Positions 19,032 to 27,940 of a stretch of DNA of 64,000 nt are shown in pieces. The translations under genes were made by a program, and so were the position numbers. Position 1 is the stretch's first letter. Every line of letters begins with the position of its first letter. The DNA comes from Agrobacterium rubi TR3 = NBRC 13261 (GTDB taxonomy: Bacteria > Pseudomonadota > Alphaproteobacteria > Rhizobiales > Rhizobiaceae). Below the pieces are notes generated by a model. The model had not been told where the DNA came from. It was given only the letters and a program-made list of their open reading frames with translations, and did not search any database. Where the stretch lies: contig NZ_BBJU01000024.1 of assembly GCF_000739935.1 (NCBI RefSeq), positions 62,001 through 126,000 of the forward strand. Direction: 5' to 3'.

Positions 19032-19715
19032 TCAAAATAACAGCTTGAGACGGTAATTGAGAAGCTTCAACAAACAATTTCTGAGTTTCTCTTTACGGCT
19101 CCTATCTTCAAAAAGAGCCCGCCCCACACAAAGTATTTCGCAGCAAAAGGCATCCGTTTGCGACGGTGCCAAGAAACTATAGATACCATTCTTCGTGTGC
19201 CAATAGCTCGACTCCTGAAGCGAACTGGTTGGCAAGAATGCGATGTATGCATCCAAATCGTTCTTCCCGCTGCAGGTATTCACACAGGCCTGATTTTGCC
19301 AGACACTCATATCATCTCTCGTTACCCCCTCAGCATAGGGTGGAACTGTGCAAATCACCACGCCGCGATTCGAAATGCCCTCATAGAATCGTTTGGTTGC
19401 ACAACTTCTCATCTCTTCGAACGAGCAATAAACATACATCGGAGAACCTTTGAGTATCAGGTTCATCGGCTCGAGTGTCGGCCCATGCAAGCAGGGCGCG
19501 TCTGCAAAGCGATTCAGCGCGTCATCAATGTCAGAATCTGGAGAGTTAAAAAGATTGGCGACTAAATCAACCCAGGAGCGCTGCGCGGAGGCAACCGTGT
19601 TCTGCACGAAATAGCAGTAATCTTCTTCAGCTACGCTCAGGACGGGTTTAAGTACCTCCCGTTCTCTTATCTCCCAGGTATCGACTATGTCGAACACGGG
19701 TCGTTCGTAGTACAT
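19032..19715 (-). CDS. b: T-DNA gene b, plast family
   Basis: Encodes 227 aa starting MYYERPVFDIVDTW. It aligns with gene 5 along its full length: 'APCLHGPTLEPMNLILKG', 'PMYVYCSFEEMRSCATK', 'VVICTVPPYAEGVTRDD', 'NDLDAYIAFLPTSSLQ' and 'EILCVGRALFEDR'. Like gene 5 it lies opposite an acs gene, so the gene pair looks duplicated. Function in the plant unknown. Name from position next to the border-side acs. Confidence 0.82.
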   Translation of the reverse strand: MYYERPVFDIVDTWEIREREVLKPVLSVAEEDYCYFVQNTVASAQRSWVDLVANLFNSPDSDIDDALNRFADAPCLHGPTLEPMNLILKGSPMYVYCSFEEMRSCATKRFYEGISNRGVVICTVPPYAEGVTRDDMSVWQNQACVNTCSGKNDLDAYIAFLPTSSLQESSYWHTKNGIYSFLAPSQTDAFCCEILCVGRALFEDRSRKEKLRNCLLKLLNYRLKLLF

Positions 19716-20369
19716 TCTGCACTTTGGAGGTGCTTCCCAGGTCCCCCTGCCAATCTAGCGACTTTAACTGCAGAGCGCGCGTCCGTAAAGTATGAGGCTT
19801 CTATACACTGCCGCAGATAATAAAAATTAGTAATGTCGGCAAAAATACAGGGCCTCTAGAATAATAATTCAACCATAACGCAATAATTTCAAGAAATTTC
19901 CTTAGTCATAATAGCCGATATTATAATATTAGTCTCTTCTTTATAGGCATCATCCTTTTATAATTATGCACCTCCATCTGCCGACAGCGAAAACGTGTTT
20001 GTACTAACATCAAATGATAAACGTGCTCCTATATAAGAAATACTTTCGGCGGCCTAGATTGAAAGAAGTCAGACCCGTCGAACAGTACGATTTGAAAATT
20101 CTGGTATCCACTGCCATTGCGGCCGACACTGACCTTAGCTTTCAAAAAAGGAGCGGGATTCCCGCGCATGCTTATATCATGATGAATTTAAGACGCTATT
20201 CCTCAACTTCCAGCTGGCAGTCTTGTCTTATACATTTAAACTGGGCAAACGACCTGTGTAGCGCTTGCTATAACAAACTAAACCGCGCTCTTTCTGTGCG
20301 GCTGCGATCATTCGGTACCCTCCTGCTCTAGCCCGAACCGACGTTTCGAACACACGCTTTTCTCGAAAT
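19716..20369. promoter_or_regulatory. divergent gene b / acs promoter region
   Basis: A 654-bp gap between divergent genes. CTATATAAGAAATAC near 20030 contains a good TATA box, but it lies about 340 bp before the proposed acs ATG. A 105-codon plus-strand frame (20014-20331) overlaps the promoter and is not called. Confidence 0.4.
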
Positions 20370-21734
20370 ATGGATGTAGGTTCATCTTTTTCTTTCTTTT
20401 GATTTCCGGTTCATTCCGAGTTTTTAACCGGTTTTTTTCAGGTACTCTGTCAGCGCAAACCCTTCCCAGTGAAGGATACAGGATGGCCCAGGTGGGAAAT
20501 CCAGTGGGATCTCCCAGCAGGCGTAACTTCAGACGAGGTGCTTGCTCGTCATTCGGTACCACACCTTCTTGAACGCCTTGAAGAGCAACTGCCCCTTCAA
20601 GTCATAGAACACCGGGGCATGTACAACTTGGGGAAGGGCGTACAGGAGTGTACCGAAACCTCATTACTGACTGCCCTCGGAGGGATGGAACGGCGAAATC
20701 TTTCTGAATTGGATACGACACTAACTTCTGACAATTTGCCCGTTGTGTCTCACGACTTCAATACCTGGCGGATTTCCACGTTACCGGATAGACTGATCCG
20801 AGAACTCCATTCAGCAGATGTTAAGAATATACCGGTGATCATTCGAGAGGTTTCAAATGGTGAGATCACAGAATCATACACCGTAACAAACGACATCATC
20901 CCTTTTCTTGAGCCTCTTTTGGATAAGGTTTTCGACGTCAATCCAGGCGCAACCTTCTTTTTAGATGGTCGCGACTTTGAAGCCCACATTATCACTGCTT
21001 GGCTAAGCCGCCGTCCGAAATACCGTCAACGTGTGGTCCTTCTCTTTTACACCTTCGAGTACTCCAGCGGCGAAGCGTTCTTTGACGCGGTCAAACAGGT
21101 TAGCCCTGAGCCTGATTGGAGGGAAACCGTCGCGCTCATGCCGGTGATTTTTCCTCAAGAACTTCCGAGGTTGGCAAAACTGATCGATCTTAGCGACATC
21201 GCCGTCGAGGACCTTTATGAAGGCGGCAAAATCTGGATCGATTCGATGCTCAGGCAGCCGATGAGAGTGGTCGCAGTTCACATTGTGATGGCCAGGGTAA
21301 AACCTGAGCAGCTGGGCCTCTGTGACAAACCGGAAATCGTTAGAGCCTTCAACGCAGATTACGCCGCAGTACGCCTTGCCTATTATGTGAAGGACAATCC
21401 AGAAGTGCGAAAGATGCGTCCACACCTTAAGCTGGCAACTGCAACAAGATGCTACGATTTCTCCGCTCAACTGGAAAATGGCGAGAAAGCAGAATTTTCA
21501 ATTAACATCAGGACAGGGAGACCGATGCCACGCGAGACAGATGAACGAAAGTACATTCGCCGTGGCTATGGAATACCCGGCAATGCAGCAGCGATTGCCG
21601 ACTGGGTTATATCAGACCGATCTGAGGATGAGATGTCATTCTGGGAATGGCGTAACAAAGGCGTTCCCCGCAGGGTTGATCACCACTGCCCCCATCTCGA
21701 CGTTATAGAGCAAGATGGAAAATCTGTACCGTGA
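20370..21734 (+). CDS. acs: agrocinopine synthase, copy 2 (border side), with proposed 5' intron
   Basis: A full-length paralogue of the acs gene at 9070, with the same GDPD-like motifs ('LQVIEHRGMYNLGK', 'TSDNLPVVSHDFNTW') and a conserved C-terminal 'DRSEDEMSFWEWRN'. The long frame again has only GTG (20469) near its start, while conserved coding continues upstream as 'VLCQRKPFPVKDTGW' from 20442. I propose exon 1 at 20370-20375 (MD), an intron at 20376-20441 and exon 2 at 20442-21734, giving 432 aa. Position beside the left border is the normal acs place in nopaline T-DNA, so this is probably the ancestral copy. Confidence 0.88.
20376..20441 (+). other. proposed spliceosomal intron in acs copy 2
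   Basis: A 66-bp segment starting GTAGGTTC right after ATGGAT and ending GGTTTTTTTCAG. It is pyrimidine-rich and has TTAAC, a branch-point-like motif, about 15 nt before the acceptor. Removing it joins MD in frame to VLCQRKP, the same junction as in copy 1. Confidence 0.65.
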
Positions 21735-22095
21735 TATTATTATAGAATCCCGTATATCAGACATAGGAAGTAAATTATGTTATCTATCTATTCTCTGTAA
21801 TATTGAATTACTTATATAATTTTCATATTTTATAATAGTCTATATATCTTGGTATATAAATGTATTTATAACTTTAAATAACTCGTAAAATAATTATAAC
21901 TGTAATGACTCCGCGCAATATTTACACATAGACACACACATCATCTCATTGATGCTTGGTAATAATTGTCATTAGATTGTTTTTATGCATAGATGCACTC
22001 GAAATCAGCCAATTTTAGACAAGTATCAAACGGATGTGAATTCAGTACATTAAAAACGTCCGCAATGTGTTATTAAGTTGTCTAAGCGTCAATTT
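21735..22095. other. AT-rich region between acs and left border
   Basis: A 361-bp very AT-rich stretch at the left edge of the T-DNA, with the acs 3' end. No gene seen. Confidence 0.5.
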
Positions 22096-22120
22096 GTTTA
22101 CACCACAATATATCCTGCCA
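22096..22120 (-). other. T-DNA left border repeat (25 bp)
   Basis: On the minus strand the 25-bp repeat has the border core CAGGATATATT and ends GTGTAAAC, matching the nopaline left border as I recall it. VirD1/VirD2 nick such repeats; the left border ends T-strand transfer. The following bases also match the left-border flank of nopaline Ti plasmids familiar from vectors. No second border was found between the two acs genes, so 1-22096 looks like one T-DNA in this window. Confidence 0.95.
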
Positions 22121-22565
22121 CCAGCCAGCCAACAGCTCCCCGACCGGCAGCTCGGCACAAAATCACCACTCGATACAGGCAGCCCATCAGTCCGGGACGG
22201 CGTCAGCGGGAGAGCCGTTGTAAGGCGGCAGACTTTGCTCATGTTACCGATGCTATTCGGAAGAACGGCAACCAAGCTGCCGGGTTTGAAACACGGATGA
22301 TCTCGCGGAGGGTAGCATGTTGATTGTAACGATGACAGAGCGTTGCTGCCTGTGATCAAATATCATCTCCCTCGCAGAGATCCGAATTATCAGCCTTCTT
22401 ATTCATTTCTCGCTTAACCGTGACAGGCTGTCGATCTTGAGAACTATGCCGACATAATAGGAAATCGCTGGATAAAGCCGCTGAGGAAGCTGAGTGGCGC
22501 TATTTCTTTAGAAGTGAACGGTTGACGATATCAACTCCCCTATCCATTGCTCACCGAATGGTACA
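22121..22565. other. left border outer flank, non-coding
   Basis: A 445-bp stretch outside the T-DNA with the sequence typical next to the nopaline left border. Short frames here show no family features. No overdrive element, which belongs to right borders, was seen. Confidence 0.6.
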
Positions 22566-22883
22566 GGTCGGGGACCCGAAGTTCCGACTGTCGGCCTGAT
22601 GCATTCCCGGCTGATCGACCCTGCCGCTATTGCCCGCCAGGCCGACCTCGATGCGATGAACATCGAGATATACCACTTCGCCAGCGGCGAGGCGCGCCAG
22701 CTTCGAGACAAGGGCTTCGCGGCATTCTGCTACCTGCCAGCCGGACATCATGAAAAGCTGATGCAGTACGGCATCAATGTCGAAGCTCAGGTTATCCAGG
22801 GAATCCGCGACGGGGAGCTCGACCAGTTTCTCGGAGACGATGTCGCACAGGTTGCAAGGCTGAAAGAAGAAGCAAATGGCTGA
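22566..22883 (+). pseudogene. C-terminal fragment of a glycerophosphodiesterase-like protein
   Basis: About 105 codons in frame ('GPEVPTVGLMHSRLIDPAAI' onward) with no proper start. The layout resembles the C-terminal part of glycerophosphodiester phosphodiesterases, including 'YGINVEAQVIQGIRDGELDQF'. The stop overlaps the next gene's ATG (22876), so it ended an operon gene. In an arc-type operon the first product is expected to act on agrocinopine-like phosphodiesters. Family assignment is moderate. Confidence 0.5.
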
Positions 22884-23331
22884 TCAGAATATGCCAAAGT
22901 CTGCCGAGCAGGATACCGCTGCCATTGTCGAGAAGATCGCCCGCAAAGCCGGCGAGCGTGCCCTCGATCACTTTCGTTCCCTGTCGAGCCTTCCCGTCGA
23001 GACAAAGGGACACCTCGACCTCGTTACCGAGGCCGACAAGGACGTTGAGGCATTCCTGATTGGCAGCTTGCGGGAGGCGTTCCCCGATGATGGCATCATG
23101 GGTGAAGAAAGTGGCGAGATTCCTGGCGCCTCCGGGCGCGTGTGGGTCATCGATCCGATCGACGGAACATTCAACTTCGTCCGCGGCGGCCAGAATTGGG
23201 CGATCTCGATTGGTCTGTACGGGAACCGTCGTCCGTCATTCGGCGTGATTTATGCACCTGTTCGAGATCTGATTCTGGTCGGCGGCAAGACCGTTCCAAC
23301 ACGGTTGAACGGTCACCCGCGCCAGGGATGA
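22876..23331 (+). pseudogene. inositol monophosphatase-like gene, C-terminally truncated
   Basis: Encodes 151 aa, while the family is usually about 260. The N-terminal half is good: 'LVTEADKDVEAFL', 'GIMGEESGE' and the metal-binding 'WVIDPIDGTFNFVRGG'. The frame then runs to 'LVGGKTVPTRLNGHPRQG' and stops, losing the second metal-binding region. Sugar-phosphate phosphatases of this type occur in agrocinopine degradation (AccG-like). Its start overlaps the previous frame, showing translational coupling. Confidence 0.7.
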
Positions 23332-23367
23332 CCGCTACGCTTTCTCAATTCGAGGGTGGATCACGCC

Positions 23368-23895
23368 ATGCCCGGTGAACCTGCAGGACAAACAGCTTTA
23401 GCACGACTGGCAATGGTAGCTGACAAGCTCTGGACCGGCGAAATCAGGACCCAGTACGCCGCTATTTGCTATCGGCGAACCGATGACAGTTCAGGCCCAA
23501 TCGAGGTTCTCCTTATTACCAGCCGGGGTACCGGGCGCTGGGTCATACCCAAAGGTTGGCCAATGGCGAAAAAGAAGCCGCATGAGGTCGCAAGCCAGGA
23601 AGCCTGGGAGGAGGCTGGTGTCCGGGGACGCGTCCGAAAAAAGGCTTGGGGTCATTACACCTACGTGAAGAGGCTTGGTGACGGCGAGTTCATTCCGGCA
23701 ATGGTCCAGGTCCATCTTCTCGATGTCCAGCGGATGGAAGACGACTTTCCGGAACGCCATCAACGCGACCTTCAATGGTTCAGTCCCCGTCTGGCGGCAT
23801 CGGCGGTCGGCGAGCCGGAGCTACGCGGCCTCTTTGCGAGGCTCGAAGAACGAGAAATCCAACGGGCCGCCGCCGTCGCCTCCAAAGCGGGTTAA
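23368..23895 (+). CDS. NUDIX hydrolase
   Basis: Encodes 175 aa from ATG 23368 (GTG 23356 is possible). It contains 'GRWVIPKGWPM' and a NUDIX-type box 'HEVASQEAWEEAGVRG'; the box has Gln where the consensus has Arg, but the paired Glu residues are kept. NUDIX enzymes cleave nucleoside or polyphosphate X-diphosphates; the substrate is unknown. It is the only gene in this broken operon that looks whole, though without an obvious promoter of its own it may not be expressed. Confidence 0.78.
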   Translation: MPGEPAGQTALARLAMVADKLWTGEIRTQYAAICYRRTDDSSGPIEVLLITSRGTGRWVIPKGWPMAKKKPHEVASQEAWEEAGVRGRVRKKAWGHYTYVKRLGDGEFIPAMVQVHLLDVQRMEDDFPERHQRDLQWFSPRLAASAVGEPELRGLFARLEEREIQRAAAVASKAG

Positions 23896-23918
23896 GCGCC
23901 TCAGAACTGGAAATCATT

Positions 23919-24650
23919 ATGAACAATATTATCGCAACGGGCTTCAATACGGCATCGACGGACGGCGAGCTTGACAGCCTCGAGAGAGAGCTGCGCCGCC
24001 TTGAGGCAATCGGCGTCGACACGGTCGAACTCGCCCTTTCCAGCCTCGATCTGATCGCGGGTGGCCGCATCGTCAAAGAGCGTGCCGATCGGCTCAGAAC
24101 CCTTCTTGAGACGTTTTCCTTCCGCTATACCGTGCACGGCCTCGTGTCCTCGAACTTCATGGACCCGGCAACGCGCCGGCACCAGGTCGATGCTGCAAAG
24201 GCACTGGTCGAGATTTGCGACAGCATCGACGCCCGCGTTCTCGTCCAGCACGCGGGCTTTCTGCGCGCCGATCAGATCGCTCAACGCGCCGGCGCTGACG
24301 AGCGTCAATGCGAAGCGCTGCTCGAATTGGGCGAGCATGCCAAAGCGTACGGTATTCGCATCGCCTTTGAGAATATTTTCACAACGGAGCCGGGCCAGTA
24401 TCGTCAGACTCCGGCCGAAGTTGCCGCAACGGTGAAAGCCGTCAATCATCCGGATGTCGTAGCCCTGATCGACTTCAGCCACGCCTACCTGGAATCCAAC
24501 TATCGCGGCCTCGATTTCCGCGATCAGTTGCGCGCCATGGCCCCGGTCCTTGGGGCTCCCGGTCGCCGACTGTCGAGGCGGACCGCGACGACAAGGATAG
24601 TTGTAATCACAGATGGGGGTATGGAATGCAGCACTGGCTGGACAAGTTGA
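23919..24650 (+). pseudogene. sugar phosphate isomerase/epimerase-like gene, 3' end lost
   Basis: From ATG 23919 the protein reads as a xylose-isomerase-like TIM barrel: 'LRRLEAIGVDTVELALSSL', 'RYTVHGLVSSNF', 'VLVQHAGFL', '[10 protein letters not shown]' and '[18 protein letters not shown]'. Similarity stops about codon 209 (near 24545), after '[10 protein letters not shown]'. The frame then runs into unrelated sequence and overlaps traR. A deletion joins it to the traR upstream region. Confidence 0.72.
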
Positions 24651-24955
24651 CCGATCTTGCCGCAATCGAGGGCGATGAATGCATCCTGAAGACCGGGCTC
24701 GCGGACTTCGCCGAGCATTTCGGCTTCACCGGTTTTGCCTACCTTCACATCCAGCACAAGCATATCATCGCGGTGACCAACTATCACCGCGAGTGGCAAT
24801 CAACCTATTTCGACAAGAAATTCGACGCCCTCGATCCGGTCGTCAAACGCGCAAGATCCAGGAAGCATGTCTTCGCATGGTCGGGGGAGCAGGAACGGCC
24901 GGGGCTGTCGAAGGAAGAGCGCGCCTTCTATGCGCATGCGGCCGATTACGGCATC
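24626..24955 (+). pseudogene. traR: traR, N-terminal part only
   Basis: Starts [20 protein letters not shown], the characteristic start of Agrobacterium TraR, the LuxR-type receptor of 3-oxo-octanoyl-homoserine lactone that activates Ti plasmid conjugation. About 110 codons are intact, covering much of the signal-binding domain ('[12 protein letters not shown]', '[15 protein letters not shown]', '[16 protein letters not shown]'). At 24955 the sequence switches to an IS66-family tnpB in reverse. The DNA-binding helix-turn-helix (C-terminal 70 or so residues) is gone, so it cannot activate. A functional traR may exist elsewhere on the plasmid. Confidence 0.9.
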
Positions 24956-25063
24956 TTTGCGCAGCTCATTCTTGACCAATGCCGCCAATCCATCATGACC
25001 TTTACGGAAGTCGACCGGCTTGGTCGCGACCATGATCCGTACGCGGTTCGACGGAAAGATCAT
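24952..25063 (-). pseudogene. IS66-family tnpB fragment
   Basis: The first 37 codons of an IS66 OrfB ('[20 protein letters not shown]', '[12 protein letters not shown]'), broken at the junction with traR. Its start overlaps the tnpA stop by four bases, the normal IS66 arrangement. Confidence 0.88.
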
Positions 25064-25448
25064 GCCGGAACCGCGCAGGCACGCGCAATAGCGGCAATGC
25101 GGGCGGCAGACGCACCTTCTTCCAGGCGGATGGTGACAGCGCCGACGATGATCTCAGGGCGGCTAGTTTTATTGATCAGCGGCTCCGCAACGGGTGGATC
25201 GATGACTACCGCTGCGAACTCCACTGGGTCATCGGGTGCAGGTAGAACAAGCTTGCCCTGCCGCGCCATCGTTCGCCAAGTCGAAAGGCGGTTCGCCCGC
25301 AATCCATAGCGCTCGGCGCCCTCATTCACCATCGCGCGCCAGGTCTCAAGCTTTCCGAAACGATCTGCGCCTTGACCTCGTCCGGCCAATGCCGGTGAAT
25401 CTCACGTCCAGACTTCCTGGTTGTGAGAAACTCCAATGTACTCTCCAT
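25060..25448 (-). pseudogene. IS66-family tnpA, frameshifted
   Basis: From ATG 25448 the frame reads 'REIHRHWPDEVKAQIVSES' and stops after 'PGARW'. A shift into the next frame resumes '[20 protein letters not shown]', '[20 protein letters not shown]' and '[18 protein letters not shown]'. Together these make a complete IS66 OrfA with one frameshift near 25340. Confidence 0.87.
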
Positions 25449-25532
25449 GGAGAAACTCCCGTTGCTCGTCCATGGAAAGCCGATCACAGATTAGGGCGGC
25501 GAGAACAACGGGGGGGGTAGGACATCGGTTAC

Positions 25533-25607
25533 GCTGAAGCCCTGTTTTCCGGCATAGGTATCGCGGGGCCGCACGACACGGCAGGTGGGCTTTGATGAGA
25601 CACTCAC
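25533..25607 (-). pseudogene. N-terminal fragment of a cupin-domain protein
   Basis: From GTG 25607 the minus strand reads 'SVSSKPTCRVVRPRDTYAGK' then 'QGFS', as in the N-terminus of a cupin protein common in Rhizobiaceae, before sequence identity ends. Only about 25 codons survive. Confidence 0.5.
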
Positions 25608-25819
25608 GGCATTGCTCCTATGGGCTGGCGGTTCAACATAGCTACATTGCAAGCTACACAAACGTTCTCGCAGAGTCATCTAATATGCGTAGAGGCTGCG
25701 CAGCGGGATGTCACAACTCTGAACTATTCCTCGAGCATCACCTCGAAGTGGTGTGTTCCGCACATCTTGGCCTGTTTCAATCAAGCCACTGGGTGGACAC
25801 TTGAATCGGTAATTTCATT

Positions 25820-27874
25820 CTAAAGTGAAAGCCCTCCTGACATGGAGCGCTCTCGGCTCCGTGAGCTTTCCAAAACCCTCGGTCGCTCATGATCCGCCTT
25901 CGGCAAAGGACCCGGTAATGGCACACTAAGCAGTTCATTCAGTAACGCTTGCTGTTCCGAATTTGTCAAATGGTCGCCTTGCATCGAGAGTTCTGGTCGT
26001 GTTTCTGAGACGCGCGACAAGCCCGGTTCGCCAAACAAAGCCTGCGGATCAAAGCGCTCACTTGTCGCATTGGTCGAGTGATCGCGTTCCAAAGGCCCTT
26101 GCGAATGTTCATCGAACACACTCTCCGACACTGAACTCGTTCGCACCAGGCTGTCTCCGGAAGCTCCACGGAGGCTGTCCTCAACACGCCCGCCTGGTGC
26201 GCCATGTACTTCCAAAGGCGGCGGGACTGGCACGCTATGCAGGAAACTCAAGAGCTCTTGCTCGTTTGGATCCGACTGATGATTATTGATCGGAAATAAG
26301 GACATCGGCGGCGCTTGGGAATCCGTTCTGCCGACCGGCGATTGCGGATCGGCGGATGGGTTTATCGAGGCCCGCCGCAAACCTAACATCGTTATTCTTT
26401 CCGGCGATCCGGGAAACGACATCTCTGTTATTGACCGGCTTGACCGGAAGAGATTTCCCCGCCTCTCACTGAGGTTTTTTTCCTCTTGCTTTTCCCTTTC
26501 ATTATCACGCTGGAGATTGACCGCCACTGGCCCTTTTTCCGACTTAGCGCCTTCCCTTGGAAAAACTGGATCTAAGGCACGCACATTTGACGATGGAGGT
26601 AGTGTTTGGGAACCGACCCGTCGCTCGGAGTTCGGTTGCCGAAACAAGGGTGAATTTTGTATAACGCCATCAAATCGTCGGTCTTTTGCAGGCACAACCC
26701 TAGGCTCAGCCTCATCACGACGGCCGTCTCTAAGAGAGTTGACCAGATGCGACTGCGGCGCCGAATCCACATTTGCCGTCTCCCGTGGAGGCGATCTAGG
26801 GATAACTGCGCGCTCTTGCCAAGCCTTCCTATGCTCAATGGATTCCGAATTTCGCAGCTTCTGAGCGTCGTGTTCTTGTTCACTTAGCGTCGTCAGTTTC
26901 CGACGAACCGTCACGCCGAGTATCTTTTTTGAGACTTTTTTGATATCAGCGTTCAAATACGCTGTTTCACTCTTGTAGATCTTACCGAACGTATGCTTGG
27001 TGCTCGTCAATTGCCCGCTAGCCTCATCGTAGACAGCCGATCGCTTGTTGAAGAGCCGTCGATGACTCGATATATCTCGGCCAAGTTCGTTGCCCTCTGT
27101 GTCTAGCAGGGATCTATAAGATTTGCTGAATGCGCCACCAAGTTTTCGAATCGTCGTCTGAGAGGTCTGACGATCCACGGCTTTCGTCGAATTCTTGGAA
27201 AAGCCGAGACGTTTGCTGCCGATGAGCTCGAGGTTGCCTTTTTCGTCCCGCTCAAAAGTTTCCTGCTTGGAACCTTTTCGACGGGTTAGTTCACGAAAAA
27301 GCCGGTTTTCCGGTCCGCTCCGGTAGGGTGTGCTGACCTTCTCGGAAATAGGTTGAAATAGCCGATTTCGGTTGACAAACTGCGTGCGGAACAGCAGGCC
27401 ATTTTCGTCTCGTTCCCATTTTTCTTCAAAGCGTCCGTCTTTGTATTTCACATGCTTCGCGCGAAGTGTACCGTCCTCGGCATAAAGATGGCTGCTAACG
27501 CTCCTCCAGGTCTTCTTTTCGTGGAGACCCAAGTAAACATTGCCAGTCTCTGCGTTACGCTTCAGAACCTTTCTTGTTTTTCTTATTATACCATGCTCGC
27601 GCGTTAATTCTTTTGGGCTGTCGACCCGAAGCTGTTTATTTCCAAGCATTTTATAGCTTATTTCGCCTCGAAAGCCGTCTTCCAGCTTGTCGATTATCTG
27701 CATATCGGCGACATATTTTCGCTTCTGGTCCGGCGTTTCGAGCCGGGCTAGATTCCTTGTTGCCTCCTCTTCAGTAAGCGAGGTTTTACGCATTTGCTTA
27801 GAAAGCCGCTTAGCAGAACGGCGCATGTCAGCCGTAAGCGACTTCGCGACACTCTTCTTCGTCGTGTCGACCAT
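25820..27874 (-). CDS. virE3: VirE3, exported effector protein
   Basis: Encodes 684 aa and is the last gene of the virE operon. VirE3 is exported by the VirB/D4 system into plant cells, where it can enter the nucleus and act on transcription and protein turnover. The N-terminal half is very basic, with nuclear-signal-like clusters such as 'RRSAKRLSKQMRK' and 'RKTRKVLKR'. The second half is Ser/Pro-rich and probably disordered. The C-terminus 'LESSRSRERSMSGGLSL' has the Arg-rich pattern of a VirB/D4 export signal. 66 bp separate it from virE2. Confidence 0.92.
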   Translation of the reverse strand: MVDTTKKSVAKSLTADMRRSAKRLSKQMRKTSLTEEEATRNLARLETPDQKRKYVADMQIIDKLEDGFRGEISYKMLGNKQLRVDSPKELTREHGIIRKTRKVLKRNAETGNVYLGLHEKKTWRSVSSHLYAEDGTLRAKHVKYKDGRFEEKWERDENGLLFRTQFVNRNRLFQPISEKVSTPYRSGPENRLFRELTRRKGSKQETFERDEKGNLELIGSKRLGFSKNSTKAVDRQTSQTTIRKLGGAFSKSYRSLLDTEGNELGRDISSHRRLFNKRSAVYDEASGQLTSTKHTFGKIYKSETAYLNADIKKVSKKILGVTVRRKLTTLSEQEHDAQKLRNSESIEHRKAWQERAVIPRSPPRETANVDSAPQSHLVNSLRDGRRDEAEPRVVPAKDRRFDGVIQNSPLFRQPNSERRVGSQTLPPSSNVRALDPVFPREGAKSEKGPVAVNLQRDNEREKQEEKNLSERRGNLFRSSRSITEMSFPGSPERITMLGLRRASINPSADPQSPVGRTDSQAPPMSLFPINNHQSDPNEQELLSFLHSVPVPPPLEVHGAPGGRVEDSLRGASGDSLVRTSSVSESVFDEHSQGPLERDHSTNATSERFDPQALFGEPGLSRVSETRPELSMQGDHLTNSEQQALLNELLSVPLPGPLPKADHERPRVLESSRSRERSMSGGLSL

Positions 27875-27940
27875 TGTTGAATCCTTTCAAATGCATATTT
27901 TGAACTAAAGGGCTTCGTCACTGACGCGGTATCAGGAAAT

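Larger units (their letters stand above)
24952..25532 (-). mobile_element. IS66-family element remnant
   Basis: Left part of an IS66-family element: frameshifted tnpA followed by a tnpB stump; tnpC and the far end are missing. One edge is the traR junction near 24955. The other edge lies before the cupin fragment at 25533, but I could not identify the terminal inverted repeat there, so that boundary is approximate. Confidence 0.75.

Noticed and set aside
10428..20369. A second T-DNA border between the two acs genes
   Set aside because: I scanned for the CAGGATATAT core on both strands and found none, so the two pairs appear to be in one T-DNA.
23901..24665. 254-codon minus-strand frame opposite the isomerase gene
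   Set aside because: It is the high-GC shadow of the isomerase-like gene; composition and motifs support the plus strand.
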